64,000 nucleotides of DNA from Christensenella sp. UBA4626 (lineage in GTDB: Bacteria > Bacillota > Clostridia > Christensenellales > UBA1242). The translations under genes and the position numbers were made by a program. Of the stretch, positions 24,122 through 31,622 are shown in pieces. The DNA lies in NCBI GenBank assembly GCA_002406115.1, contig DHNC01000035.1, positions 82,400 to 146,399 on the forward strand, in the 5' to 3' direction. The notes under the pieces are model-generated. The model searched no databases and was not told the DNA's origin. It saw only the letters and a program-made list of their open reading frames with translations. How positions within the stretch are numbered: position 1 is the first letter of the stretch; every line of letters starts with the position of its first letter.

Positions 24122-24688
24122 ATGAACGAAGACGTAGAAATGACCATGATGGACTACGAAGAAAAGTTGGATAAACAATTTAATCATTTTATTGACGAAC
24201 TTATGCTCATCCGAGTTGGTAGGGCAAATCCAAAATTGATTGAGGGTATCAAAGTTGATTATTATGGCACCCGCACACCAATCAATCAGACCTCAAATAT
24301 TATTGTGCAAGATGCACGTATGTTGGTTGTTTCCCCATGGGACGCAAGCACACTTAAAGCAATCAAAACAGGCATCGAAGCCGCAAATTTGGGTGTTTCA
24401 GTGAGCGATGATGGCAAGATTATCCGTGTCGGTTTCCCAATGCTTACAGAGGAACGCAGACGTGAATACAGCAAGGATGCAAAACGCTTGTTGGAGGAAA
24501 CAAAAATTGCAATGAGAAATGCTCGTCGTGATTGTTTGGATGTCTTTAAAGATATGAAAAAGAACAGCGCAATCAGTGAAGACGACTTGGCAGGGCTTGA
24601 AAAAGATGTACAAAAAACTTTGGATTCTTACACTGAAAAATCTGATGTTGCTTGTGAGAGGAAAATTCAAGAAATAATGGAAGTGTAA
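24122..24688 (+). CDS. frr: Ribosome recycling factor
   Basis: RRF splits post-termination ribosomes together with EF-G. The 188-residue protein has the diagnostic LIRVGRANPKLIEGIKVDYYG and the segment IRVGFPMLTEERRREYSKDAKR, ending with coiled-coil helices of domain I. It has a GGGAGAAA ribosome binding site, and uppS starts immediately after the stop. pyrH, usually between tsf and frr, is not in this window. Confidence 0.97.
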   Translation: MNEDVEMTMMDYEEKLDKQFNHFIDELMLIRVGRANPKLIEGIKVDYYGTRTPINQTSNIIVQDARMLVVSPWDASTLKAIKTGIEAANLGVSVSDDGKIIRVGFPMLTEERRREYSKDAKRLLEETKIAMRNARRDCLDVFKDMKKNSAISEDDLAGLEKDVQKTLDSYTEKSDVACERKIQEIMEV

Positions 24689-25414
24689 ATGAAAGTTGAA
24701 GAAATAAAAAACGACCCTCGAATGCCAAAACACATTGGTTTGATTATCGACGGAAACGGAAGATGGGCAAAACAGCGTGGCTGGGCAAGGACAATCGGGC
24801 ATAAATACGGTTTTGAAAACCTCAAACATCAAATCGAATTTGTGCGAGATTTAGGGATAAAAAACTTGTCAATTTACTGCTTTTCATCCGAAAATTGGAA
24901 CCGACCTAAACAAGAAGTCGATTATTTAATGGAACTGTTTGACCAAATGTTGGACAATTTTGAAAGGGACTATTTAAACAAAGATGTCCGCATAATTATT
25001 TCGGGCAATATGGATGACCTTCGATTGCCGGAAATTGTTCGCAACAAAGCCAAAAGTTTGATGGAAAGGACAAAGTCCAAAACAGGTTTTATCCTCAATC
25101 CATGCATAAATTATGGTGGCAAGCAAGAGATTTTGATGGCAGTAAATGCTTGCATTTTAGAAGGGTTGACCGAAGTTGATGAAAAGACCTTTGAACAATA
25201 CTTGTATTCAGCAGAATTGTTGCCTTTGGATTTGGTTATAAGGACATCGGGCGAGCAGCGGGCAAGCAATTTCCAAATTTGGCAAGCAGCCTATGCAGAA
25301 TGGTATTATCCAAAAAAGTTTTGGCCAGCGTTTACTGAAAACGATTTGATAAAGGCTTTGAAAAATTACATGGCAAGGGATCGCCGCTATGGTGCGATAA
25401 AGGAAGAAAAATGA
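24689..25414 (+). CDS. uppS: Isoprenyl transferase (undecaprenyl diphosphate synthase)
   Basis: UppS makes the C55 lipid carrier for cell-wall synthesis from isopentenyl diphosphate. The 241-residue cis-prenyltransferase shows the catalytic Asp and P-loop region LIIDGNGRWAKQRGW, the substrate-binding GHKYGFEN, YCFSSENWNRP, and RTSGEQRASNFQIWQ, ending with the conserved W and AEWYYPKKFWP. Serine replaces the usual second glycine in RTGGEQR. It overlaps cdsA by 4 bp. Confidence 0.96.
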   Translation: MKVEEIKNDPRMPKHIGLIIDGNGRWAKQRGWARTIGHKYGFENLKHQIEFVRDLGIKNLSIYCFSSENWNRPKQEVDYLMELFDQMLDNFERDYLNKDVRIIISGNMDDLRLPEIVRNKAKSLMERTKSKTGFILNPCINYGGKQEILMAVNACILEGLTEVDEKTFEQYLYSAELLPLDLVIRTSGEQRASNFQIWQAAYAEWYYPKKFWPAFTENDLIKALKNYMARDRRYGAIKEEK

Positions 25415-26310
25415 AACAAAGAGCAATTACTAGTATATTTATAGTTTTGGCGTCAGTTTTGGCAATTTTAAGCAAATTTTTGCCAAGCGGTGTTGGCGAC
25501 TACATTTTTGATATTTTTGTCATATTTATATGCTTTGTTGCAAGCAATGAAATGGCAAATATGCAAGCAAAACGTGACAAAAGTCCAAACCGATTGTTTG
25601 CAATGTTTTATATCGTTTTAAATTACATTATCCTTTTAATTTGCAACGGCAAGATTAACATCGGTTTTGTTGCTCTCATCCAAATCGGTGCAGTGCTTGT
25701 TTATGCATTTATCGTTTGCTTGTTTGAGTTCTTTACAAACGTCAAAGCAGGCTTTAAAGTTGCATTCAAAACAGGGCTTTACACTTTGCTTAACTGCGTT
25801 TATCCAACCTTGATGTTTGCAACTTTATTGCAAATCAACAGGATGGACGCATATGTGTCAATCACAAGATTTGCTGTTCCATTTATCGTGATGATTTTTG
25901 CAATAACAATGCTTACTGACACATTCGCTTATCTCATCGGTTCAGCATTTAAAGGCCCAAAATTGGCACCTTCAATCAGTCCAAACAAAACAATCAGCGG
26001 AGCAATAGGCGGTCTTGTTGGCGGCGTGCTTGGTGCAATGATGGTTTATGTTGTGTTGAGTTTTTATGCTGGTTGGCAACCAATCCTTACAACATTCAAC
26101 TTGTCTTGGTGGCATTTCTTGTTGCTCGGCTTTGTTGGCTCTGCAATCGGTCAAGCAGGCGATTTGTTCGAAAGTTGGCTTAAACGTAGGGCAGCCGTAA
26201 AAGATAGCGGCACATTGTTGCCAGGTCATGGCGGCATTTTGGATAGAGTTGATGCAATGACTTTTGTATCAACATTCACTTACATCGTTTTGGTTTGCTT
26301 GCTGATTTAA
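25411..26310 (+). CDS. cdsA: Phosphatidate cytidylyltransferase CdsA
   Basis: CdsA activates phosphatidic acid to CDP-diacylglycerol for phospholipid synthesis. The 299-residue integral membrane protein has about eight hydrophobic helices. It carries the C-terminal CDP-alcohol signature spread across LTDTFAYLIGSAFKGPKLAPS, SPNKTISGAIGG, SAIGQAGDLFESWLKR and LPGHGGILDRVDAM. There is a 4-bp overlap with uppS. dxr, which often follows, is absent, and an 87-bp A/T-rich gap leads to rseP. Confidence 0.95.
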   Translation: MKQRAITSIFIVLASVLAILSKFLPSGVGDYIFDIFVIFICFVASNEMANMQAKRDKSPNRLFAMFYIVLNYIILLICNGKINIGFVALIQIGAVLVYAFIVCLFEFFTNVKAGFKVAFKTGLYTLLNCVYPTLMFATLLQINRMDAYVSITRFAVPFIVMIFAITMLTDTFAYLIGSAFKGPKLAPSISPNKTISGAIGGLVGGVLGAMMVYVVLSFYAGWQPILTTFNLSWWHFLLLGFVGSAIGQAGDLFESWLKRRAAVKDSGTLLPGHGGILDRVDAMTFVSTFTYIVLVCLLI

Positions 26311-26397
26311 TTTTGCTTGATTTAAAAATTGTTTAAAATTAGCATTAAATTTGATATTAAATAGTATTTATATAAAACATTTAAAATAAAATAATAT

Positions 26398-27567
26398 ATG
26401 TTCAATTTTTTAAGCGTATCATCTGTTTTATCATACATTGGCTACATTTTGTTAGCCATTGTTGTTTTATTGCTCATGGTGCTTATTCATGAATTTGGGC
26501 ATTACTGTGCCGGCAAGATTTTAAAGTTCGAAATTACGGAATTTAGCGTCGGATTTGGCCCCAAACTCTTGCAAAAGAAAAAGAAGAATGGCGAACTTTT
26601 CACTCTCAGACTGATTCCTCTTGGAGGCTATTGTGCTTTTGCTGGCGAAAATGAGGACGGGACAGACAATCCCAAAGCATTTAACAATCAGAAACCTTGG
26701 AAAAGGCTGATTGTCCTATTTTGTGGGGCGTTCTTCAACTTTTTAAGTGCAATTATATTTTCTTTTGTCGCTCTCATGGCGTGCGGTTATGAGCAATTAC
26801 AAGTAAAACAAATTCAACCAACATCAATCAACTACACGTATTTGCAGCAAGATGACATTATTTATGGTGTTGGCGGCACAAAAATTGACTTTGTAACCGA
26901 CGATATGTTTGATAGTTTAATCACCACTTATGTTGGAGAAAACTACAAAACATATTCTGGCGATGATTTGACTGCGGAATATAGTTTTGTTGAAAATGAA
27001 AAGACATATTACATGGTGCCAAGCGATCTTCCATTTTTAATCAAGCGTGATGGTCAAAAATTTGACCAAACAGGCAAGGTTAATGTAATCTATGACGCAG
27101 AGGGCAAATTGCAAGGTTGGTCACTTTACGCAACTTATAACGCTGAAGCAAACGACATCACAATCGGATATTACAAATATAATTTTGGCGAAGCATTGCT
27201 TTATTCGGTTCCTTTTACTTGCCGCTGGGCATGGAAAGTGCTTGTGATTTTTGGGCAGTTGCTGACTGGTAAATTGTCAATCACAGCCTTGGGCGGGCCA
27301 GTTACAACAATCAAAAGCATGGCAACAATGACGATGAGGAGTTTTAATTTCTTGTTCCTTTTGCTGCCTCTCATTGCAGTGAATTTGGCAGTGTTCAACT
27401 TGCTGCCGATACCTGCATTGGACGGCTTCCAAATGATTTTTGTGATTATTGAATGGATACGCAAAAAACCAGTTAAACGAGAAGTTGTAAACATGATAAA
27501 CAACATCGGCTTGATAGTCTTGTTCGCCTTTGTTATAATCGTGGACGTGCTTCAATTTGTTCTATAA
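26398..27567 (+). CDS. rseP: Site-2 membrane metalloprotease RseP (RasP)
   Basis: RseP cleaves anti-sigma factors and signal-peptide remnants inside the membrane. The 389-residue protein has an N-terminal helix with the zinc motif HEFGH (LMVLIHEFGHYCAGKIL) near residues 30-40. It then has an FSVGFGPKL block, a PDZ-like central region (about 140-225), and the second zinc-ligand motif in NLLPIPALDGFQM. A final transmembrane helix follows. The ATG at 26398 has no clear ribosome binding site in the A/T-rich leader. A terminator follows it. Confidence 0.94.
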   Translation: MFNFLSVSSVLSYIGYILLAIVVLLLMVLIHEFGHYCAGKILKFEITEFSVGFGPKLLQKKKKNGELFTLRLIPLGGYCAFAGENEDGTDNPKAFNNQKPWKRLIVLFCGAFFNFLSAIIFSFVALMACGYEQLQVKQIQPTSINYTYLQQDDIIYGVGGTKIDFVTDDMFDSLITTYVGENYKTYSGDDLTAEYSFVENEKTYYMVPSDLPFLIKRDGQKFDQTGKVNVIYDAEGKLQGWSLYATYNAEANDITIGYYKYNFGEALLYSVPFTCRWAWKVLVIFGQLLTGKLSITALGGPVTTIKSMATMTMRSFNFLFLLLPLIAVNLAVFNLLPIPALDGFQMIFVIIEWIRKKPVKREVVNMINNIGLIVLFAFVIIVDVLQFVL

Positions 27568-27576
27568 AGTGCTTAA

Positions 27577-27615
27577 AAATGGTGTTTTGACAAATATTGA
27601 CACACCATTTTTTTT
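27577..27615 (+). terminator. Terminator after rseP
   Basis: AAATGGTGT (27577-27585) pairs perfectly with ACACCATTT (27602-27610), a 9-bp stem with a 16-base loop and a T-run. The promoter of the next gene starts within its loop. Confidence 0.82.
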
Positions 27616-27625
27616 GTGCTAAAAT
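27597..27625 (+). promoter_or_regulatory. Promoter for the PolC-like gene
   Basis: TTGACA at 27597-27602, a 17-bp spacer and TAAAAT at 27620-27625. It overlaps the rseP terminator, so the PolC-like gene has its own transcript start. Confidence 0.7.
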
Positions 27626-27649
27626 TAAAAGGTAAATCAAAGGATAAAT

Positions 27650-29170
27650 ATGGATAAATTACAGGTTTTAGATACAATTTATGACGGACTTAAATTTAAA
27701 GATGCTGTGTATAGCGAAAAAAGCAATATTTGCACAGTGGAATTTTTGTATAATCCAGACTCTTTTAAGCCAACCGACGAACACAAAAAGAAAATTTATG
27801 AAACACTCAATTTGGAGATTGGTGATTTTGTAAAATATGACCTTAAACTTACATCTTGTCCATTGGATAAAAGGACAATTGCAAACTACACTTACACAAC
27901 AATAACAAACAATTTCCCTGCGATGAACAAGGAATTTGGCTTTGATGATATAACAGTGGAAATCAACCACATGAAAGTATACATTTACCTCAAATTGGTG
28001 CCTTCTACTTACGAATACGCCACCGAACTTAACAGGGCAGATTTGATTGCTGAAAAGTTAAGTGAAAGTTTCTTTGCGGATTTTACGGTTGCGTTTGAAA
28101 AGAAGGAAAGTTCAACAAAATCTCAAAAAAGTTATATCGAAAACAACGCTGAACTCATGGAAAGTGTAAAAATAAATGAGGACAAAACAATATATCATTT
28201 GTCCGATGTGACAGATATTATTGGCAAAAATGACTATTCAACCGCAATGGATTACAGCAAAATAAAGACTGCTATGGAAAATGTTTCAATTTGTGGCGAT
28301 GTTACAAACGTGCAACGCAAAACATATAAGCGCAAATTTACCCGCAATGGCGAAACACAAGAGATAGAAAAGGCTTTTTATAATGTCACAATCAAAAACG
28401 AAGGCAAATTTATGTATTGCTCAATCTTTCCAAAGCAAGCGGACGAAAGCAAAGGCGATTTGATAGAAGTTGGCATGAAAGTTTGTATGTACGGCTCGTT
28501 CCGTGAATTTAATGGCAAATTGAACTTTACAGCCAACACAATCGCAAGGTGTAATTACACTCGTGACGAAATCAAAGGGGCAATGAAGCAGGTTAATGAT
28601 GAATACCACATTGTTTTCCCGCAAGAATATGTCGACTACGAGCAAAAAGGGCTATTTGACGAGGATGATAAAGTGTTTGAAGGCACATATGTCGTTTTTG
28701 ACCTTGAAACAACCGGTCTTGAAGCAAACAAAGATGAAATCATTGAAATTGGCGCTTGCAAGATAGAAAATGGCAAAATATCTGAAACATTTTCAACTTT
28801 TGTAAAACCAAGCAAACACATTCCACGTGAAATCACTGAACTTACAGGCATAAATGATGCAATGGTGGCAAATGCTCCAACAATCAACTATGTCTTGCCA
28901 GATTTTTACAAATTTTGCTATGGCTCAACTATGGTCGGCCACAATGTTTCGTTTGATATCGGATTTATTTACAATGTTGCAAAAAAGATGTCTTACAATT
29001 TTGACAATCCGCTTATGGATACAATCGAAATGGCACGCAAAAAATTGCCGGGTCTCAAAAACTACAAACTTGGCACGGTTGTAGAAAAATTAAAAATAGT
29101 GTTGGACAATGCACATAGGGCAATCAACGACGCCACCGCAACAGCAAAAGTGTTTATAAAACTGATGTAG
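27650..29170 (+). CDS. PolC-like protein: N-terminal and OB domains fused to a DEDDh exonuclease, without PHP or polymerase domains
   Basis: The locus (after rseP, before rimP) is where Firmicutes carry polC, but this product is only 506 residues against about 1,400. Residues 1-200 resemble the PolC N-terminal region in position, 215-320 an OB fold (VSICGDVTNVQRK to FTANTIARC), and 345-506 the PolC proofreading exonuclease. All DEDDh residues are present: D and E in YVVFDLETTGLE, D in GHNVSFDIGF, H and D in HRAINDATATA. About 30 residues link OB to exonuclease where the PHP domain should be, and the gene stops after the exonuclease. It has its own promoter and AAAGGAT ribosome binding site, and the intact catalytic set argues against decay. 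It could be a separate proofreading subunit or a nuclease derived from PolC. Confidence 0.82.
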   Translation: MDKLQVLDTIYDGLKFKDAVYSEKSNICTVEFLYNPDSFKPTDEHKKKIYETLNLEIGDFVKYDLKLTSCPLDKRTIANYTYTTITNNFPAMNKEFGFDDITVEINHMKVYIYLKLVPSTYEYATELNRADLIAEKLSESFFADFTVAFEKKESSTKSQKSYIENNAELMESVKINEDKTIYHLSDVTDIIGKNDYSTAMDYSKIKTAMENVSICGDVTNVQRKTYKRKFTRNGETQEIEKAFYNVTIKNEGKFMYCSIFPKQADESKGDLIEVGMKVCMYGSFREFNGKLNFTANTIARCNYTRDEIKGAMKQVNDEYHIVFPQEYVDYEQKGLFDEDDKVFEGTYVVFDLETTGLEANKDEIIEIGACKIENGKISETFSTFVKPSKHIPREITELTGINDAMVANAPTINYVLPDFYKFCYGSTMVGHNVSFDIGFIYNVAKKMSYNFDNPLMDTIEMARKKLPGLKNYKLGTVVEKLKIVLDNAHRAINDATATAKVFIKLM

Positions 29171-29325
29171 GGCATATATAGAATAAATAGCCAAACAAAG
29201 CTAAAAAGATATCAAAGTTTTAATTAAATCTTTGTTTTTATCAAATATTTATGAAAAAAACAATAAAATTGGGCAATAATACAACTATATTTTATATATA
29301 ATTATATAAAAACACACAAAAACTA

Positions 29326-29354
29326 TTGATTATTTAATTTTGATGTGTTATACT
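29326..29354 (+). promoter_or_regulatory. Promoter of the rimP-nusA-infB operon
   Basis: TTGATT at 29326-29331, a 17-bp spacer and TATACT at 29349-29354. It is preceded by about 150 bp of A/T-rich sequence without a gene. CAAAG/CTTTG plus a T-run near 29212-29236 may be a weak terminator for the PolC-like gene. Confidence 0.7.
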
Positions 29355-29368
29355 AAAAATGATTTCTA

Positions 29369-29387
29369 GGGGTGGCGGTGCCACCCC
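29369..29387 (+). promoter_or_regulatory. Strong 5' leader hairpin of the nusA operon
   Basis: GGGGTGGC (29369-29376) pairs with GCCACCCC (29380-29387) around a GGT loop, a perfect 8-bp G/C stem beginning about 8 bases after the predicted transcription start. No T-run follows, so it is not a terminator. It could stabilise the mRNA or be a protein-binding site for operon autoregulation. Confidence 0.6.
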
Positions 29388-29448
29388 TGCTTGTTTGTAA
29401 AATGCTAAATTGCAAAACAAACGACATAATATTATTTAAAGGAGAATT

Positions 29449-29901
29449 ATGAAAGTAAGTGATATTGTAAAAACTCATATTTCACCATTATTTACAGGGG
29501 ACATTCGTCTTGTTGATGTTGAATATGAAAAACGCAACGACGGTATGCACTTGGTTGTCTATATCGACAAGCCAAACGGTGTTATGATTGAAGATTGCGT
29601 TGAAGTTAGCCGCATGATTGATCCAGTTTTGGACGAAATCAATCCAACAAATGATGAAAAATATTCACTTGATGTATCAAGTTATGGGTTGGACAAACCT
29701 TTGAAATTTGATTGGCAATTTAAAAAATACTTGGGTCAAAAAGTTGAAGTTAAATTGTATCGCAAAATTGGTGCGAAAAAAGAATTTGTGGCAGTTTTGG
29801 TTGACAGAAATAACAAATCAACTCAATTTGATATTGATGGCGAAGTTGAAACAATATCTAATGCAGACATAGCATATATCACACCATATATAGAGTTTTA
29901 A
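29449..29901 (+). CDS. rimP: Ribosome maturation factor RimP
   Basis: RimP aids 30S assembly. The 150-residue protein has the two-domain RimP layout: an N-terminal alpha/beta domain with LVDVEYEKRNDGMHLVVYID and the conserved EDCVEVSRMIDPVLD, then YSLDVSSYGLDKPLK joining to a C-terminal SH3-like barrel (KKYLGQKVEVKLYRK). It has an AAAGGAG ribosome binding site. It is the first gene of the rimP-nusA-rnpM-ylxQ-infB-rbfA-truB operon, with nusA starting 15 bp later. Confidence 0.95.
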   Translation: MKVSDIVKTHISPLFTGDIRLVDVEYEKRNDGMHLVVYIDKPNGVMIEDCVEVSRMIDPVLDEINPTNDEKYSLDVSSYGLDKPLKFDWQFKKYLGQKVEVKLYRKIGAKKEFVAVLVDRNNKSTQFDIDGEVETISNADIAYITPYIEF

Positions 29902-29916
29902 GGAGAACGAGAGAAA

Positions 29917-31044
29917 ATGATTAACAAAGATTTTTTTGAAGCATTAAAAGATTTAGAGGCAGAAAAAGGTATAAATGAAGAAGTGTTTATTTCCGCTTTG
30001 GAGCAAGCCCTCACCGCAGCATACAAAAAGAACAGTGGCTTGGCAAAAAATGCACAAGTAAAATTGGTTCCAGAAAAAAACACAATCAAAATTTATTCAT
30101 ACCGCACAGTTGTTGCAACTGTTGAAGATCCAGAAAAAGAAATTTCAGTTGAAGAAGCAAAACAAATCAAACACAGTTACAAAGTTGGCGATTTGGTTAT
30201 GCAAGAAGAAAGCACAAAGGACTTTAACCGTATCGCAGTGCAAACCGCAAAACAAGTTATCACTCAAAAGATAAAAGAAATTGAAAAACAATCAATTTAT
30301 AAAGACATTGCGGAAAAAGAAGGCAAATTGATTGTTGCCAACGTTAAACGTTTGGATGGCGAAAATGTTTATCTTGAAATTGGCGGCACAACACTTGAAG
30401 GTTTGCTTACAAAACGTGATATGTTGCCAACCGACCATTTCAAAATTGGTGACCGCATAAAAGTTTACGTTCGTTACATCAAAGACGATTTCCGTGGCAC
30501 AGTTGTTCAAGTGACACGTACACACGCAAATTTTGTAAAACTTTTGCTTGAAATGGAAGTTCCAGAACTCAGCAATGGCGAAGTTAGCATTGTTGCAATT
30601 GCAAGGGAAGCAGGTATGCGCACAAAAATTGCAGTTACAACCACTGTTCCAAATCTTGACCCAGTCGGTGCTTGCATCGGCAACAAGGGCGCACGTATAA
30701 ACAGCGTTATCAACGAACTCAATGGCGAAAAGATTGACATCATCAATTACAGCGAAAACCCAGCAGATTACATTGTTGCAGCATTGAGCCCAGCAGAAGT
30801 TAGCGAAATCACAGTTGACACAGTCGCTGGCGTGGCAAACGTTCAAGTGCCAGAAAACAAATTGTCACTTGCAATCGGCAAGGGCGGTCACAATGTCCGT
30901 TTGGCTGCAAAACTTACCGGATACAAAATCGACGTTAAACCAGCCGCTGTTCAAGCCCAAGAAAAGAAAACAAATGACGTTGTTGAAACATCTGGGGCAA
31001 GCATCGTGCTTGATGACGATATTTTCAGCGATATTGACGATTAG
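29917..31044 (+). CDS. nusA: Transcription termination/antitermination factor NusA
   Basis: NusA binds RNA polymerase and modulates pausing and termination. The 375-residue protein starts INKDFFEALKDLEAEKGINEE and has an N-terminal polymerase-binding domain (1-125), an S1 domain (about 135-200, KLIVANVKRLDGENVYLEIGG) and KH domains (GACIGNKGARINSVINEL and LAIGKGGHNVRLAAKLTG). A short acidic tail ends it. It lacks the C-terminal acidic repeats of proteobacterial NusA, as is usual in Firmicutes. It has an AAGGAG site upstream. Confidence 0.97.
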   Translation: MINKDFFEALKDLEAEKGINEEVFISALEQALTAAYKKNSGLAKNAQVKLVPEKNTIKIYSYRTVVATVEDPEKEISVEEAKQIKHSYKVGDLVMQEESTKDFNRIAVQTAKQVITQKIKEIEKQSIYKDIAEKEGKLIVANVKRLDGENVYLEIGGTTLEGLLTKRDMLPTDHFKIGDRIKVYVRYIKDDFRGTVVQVTRTHANFVKLLLEMEVPELSNGEVSIVAIAREAGMRTKIAVTTTVPNLDPVGACIGNKGARINSVINELNGEKIDIINYSENPADYIVAALSPAEVSEITVDTVAGVANVQVPENKLSLAIGKGGHNVRLAAKLTGYKIDVKPAAVQAQEKKTNDVVETSGASIVLDDDIFSDIDD

Positions 31045-31052
31045 GAGCAATT

Positions 31053-31310
31053 GTGCATACAAAATCTGAAAGAAGATGTGTTGTGTGCAGACAAGCAAAA
31101 CTTCAAAGTGAAATGTTGAGGGTTGCACGTATAAACAACGAATTTATGATTGATTTTAATCATAAACTTGGTGGTAGAGGGGCATATGTTTGTAAGTGTA
31201 AGCAATGTCTGCAAACGGCAGTAAAAAAACACTTGTTTAATCGTGCGTTTAAAACAAACTTAAGCGATGAAATTTACAAGCAATTAGGTGAATATGAACA
31301 AAATTGTTAG
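31053..31310 (+). CDS. rnpM: YlxR family protein RnpM (RNase P modulator)
   Basis: An 85-residue basic protein of the YlxR family, recently linked to RNase P regulation in Bacillus. It begins at GTG 31053 (HTKSERRCVVCRQAK) after AGGAG, so GTG is the start. The conserved RRCVVC, ELLRV-like SEMLRVARI and the GGRGAYVCKCKQCLQTAVKK segments are present, ending with the typical FNRAF. It overlaps ylxQ by 17 bp, in the conserved order nusA-ylxR-ylxQ-infB. Confidence 0.92.
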   Translation: MHTKSERRCVVCRQAKLQSEMLRVARINNEFMIDFNHKLGGRGAYVCKCKQCLQTAVKKHLFNRAFKTNLSDEIYKQLGEYEQNC

Positions 31311-31584
31311 TTATTTGGGCTTTGCAAAAAAGTCGGCAAGTTTGATTACCGGTCAAACTTCACTTAGGGTAAACAAAAAACCATTATATTTAATTTTGGT
31401 TTGCAATTCAGCAAGTGATAACTTAAAAAATCTTGCAAAAAACCTTGGCGTAAAACACAATTGTCCAGTTATTGAAACAAAAAATATGCTGGAAGAGTTG
31501 GCAAACGCAAAGGATATAAAAATTTTAGGGCTGACAAATCCAGAACTAAGCAAGGCAATAATAGAAAACAAAAAAGATTGTTAA
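31294..31584 (+). CDS. L7Ae-like ribosomal protein YlxQ
   Basis: A 96-residue protein of the L7Ae/L30e/S12e/Gadd45 fold, which binds kink-turn RNAs. The visible signatures are VSYLGFAKKSASLITGQTS, the LILVCNSASDN strand-turn and the C-terminal IKILGLTNPELSKAI. The start is ATG 31294 (or GTG 31288, in frame); AGGTG lies just before. In the Bacillus operon the equivalent gene is ylxQ. It lies between rnpM and infB. Confidence 0.88.
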   Translation: MNKIVSYLGFAKKSASLITGQTSLRVNKKPLYLILVCNSASDNLKNLAKNLGVKHNCPVIETKNMLEELANAKDIKILGLTNPELSKAIIENKKDC

Positions 31585-31622
31585 AAGACTTTCTAATTTA
31601 AAAGATAAGGAGATTATTTAGA

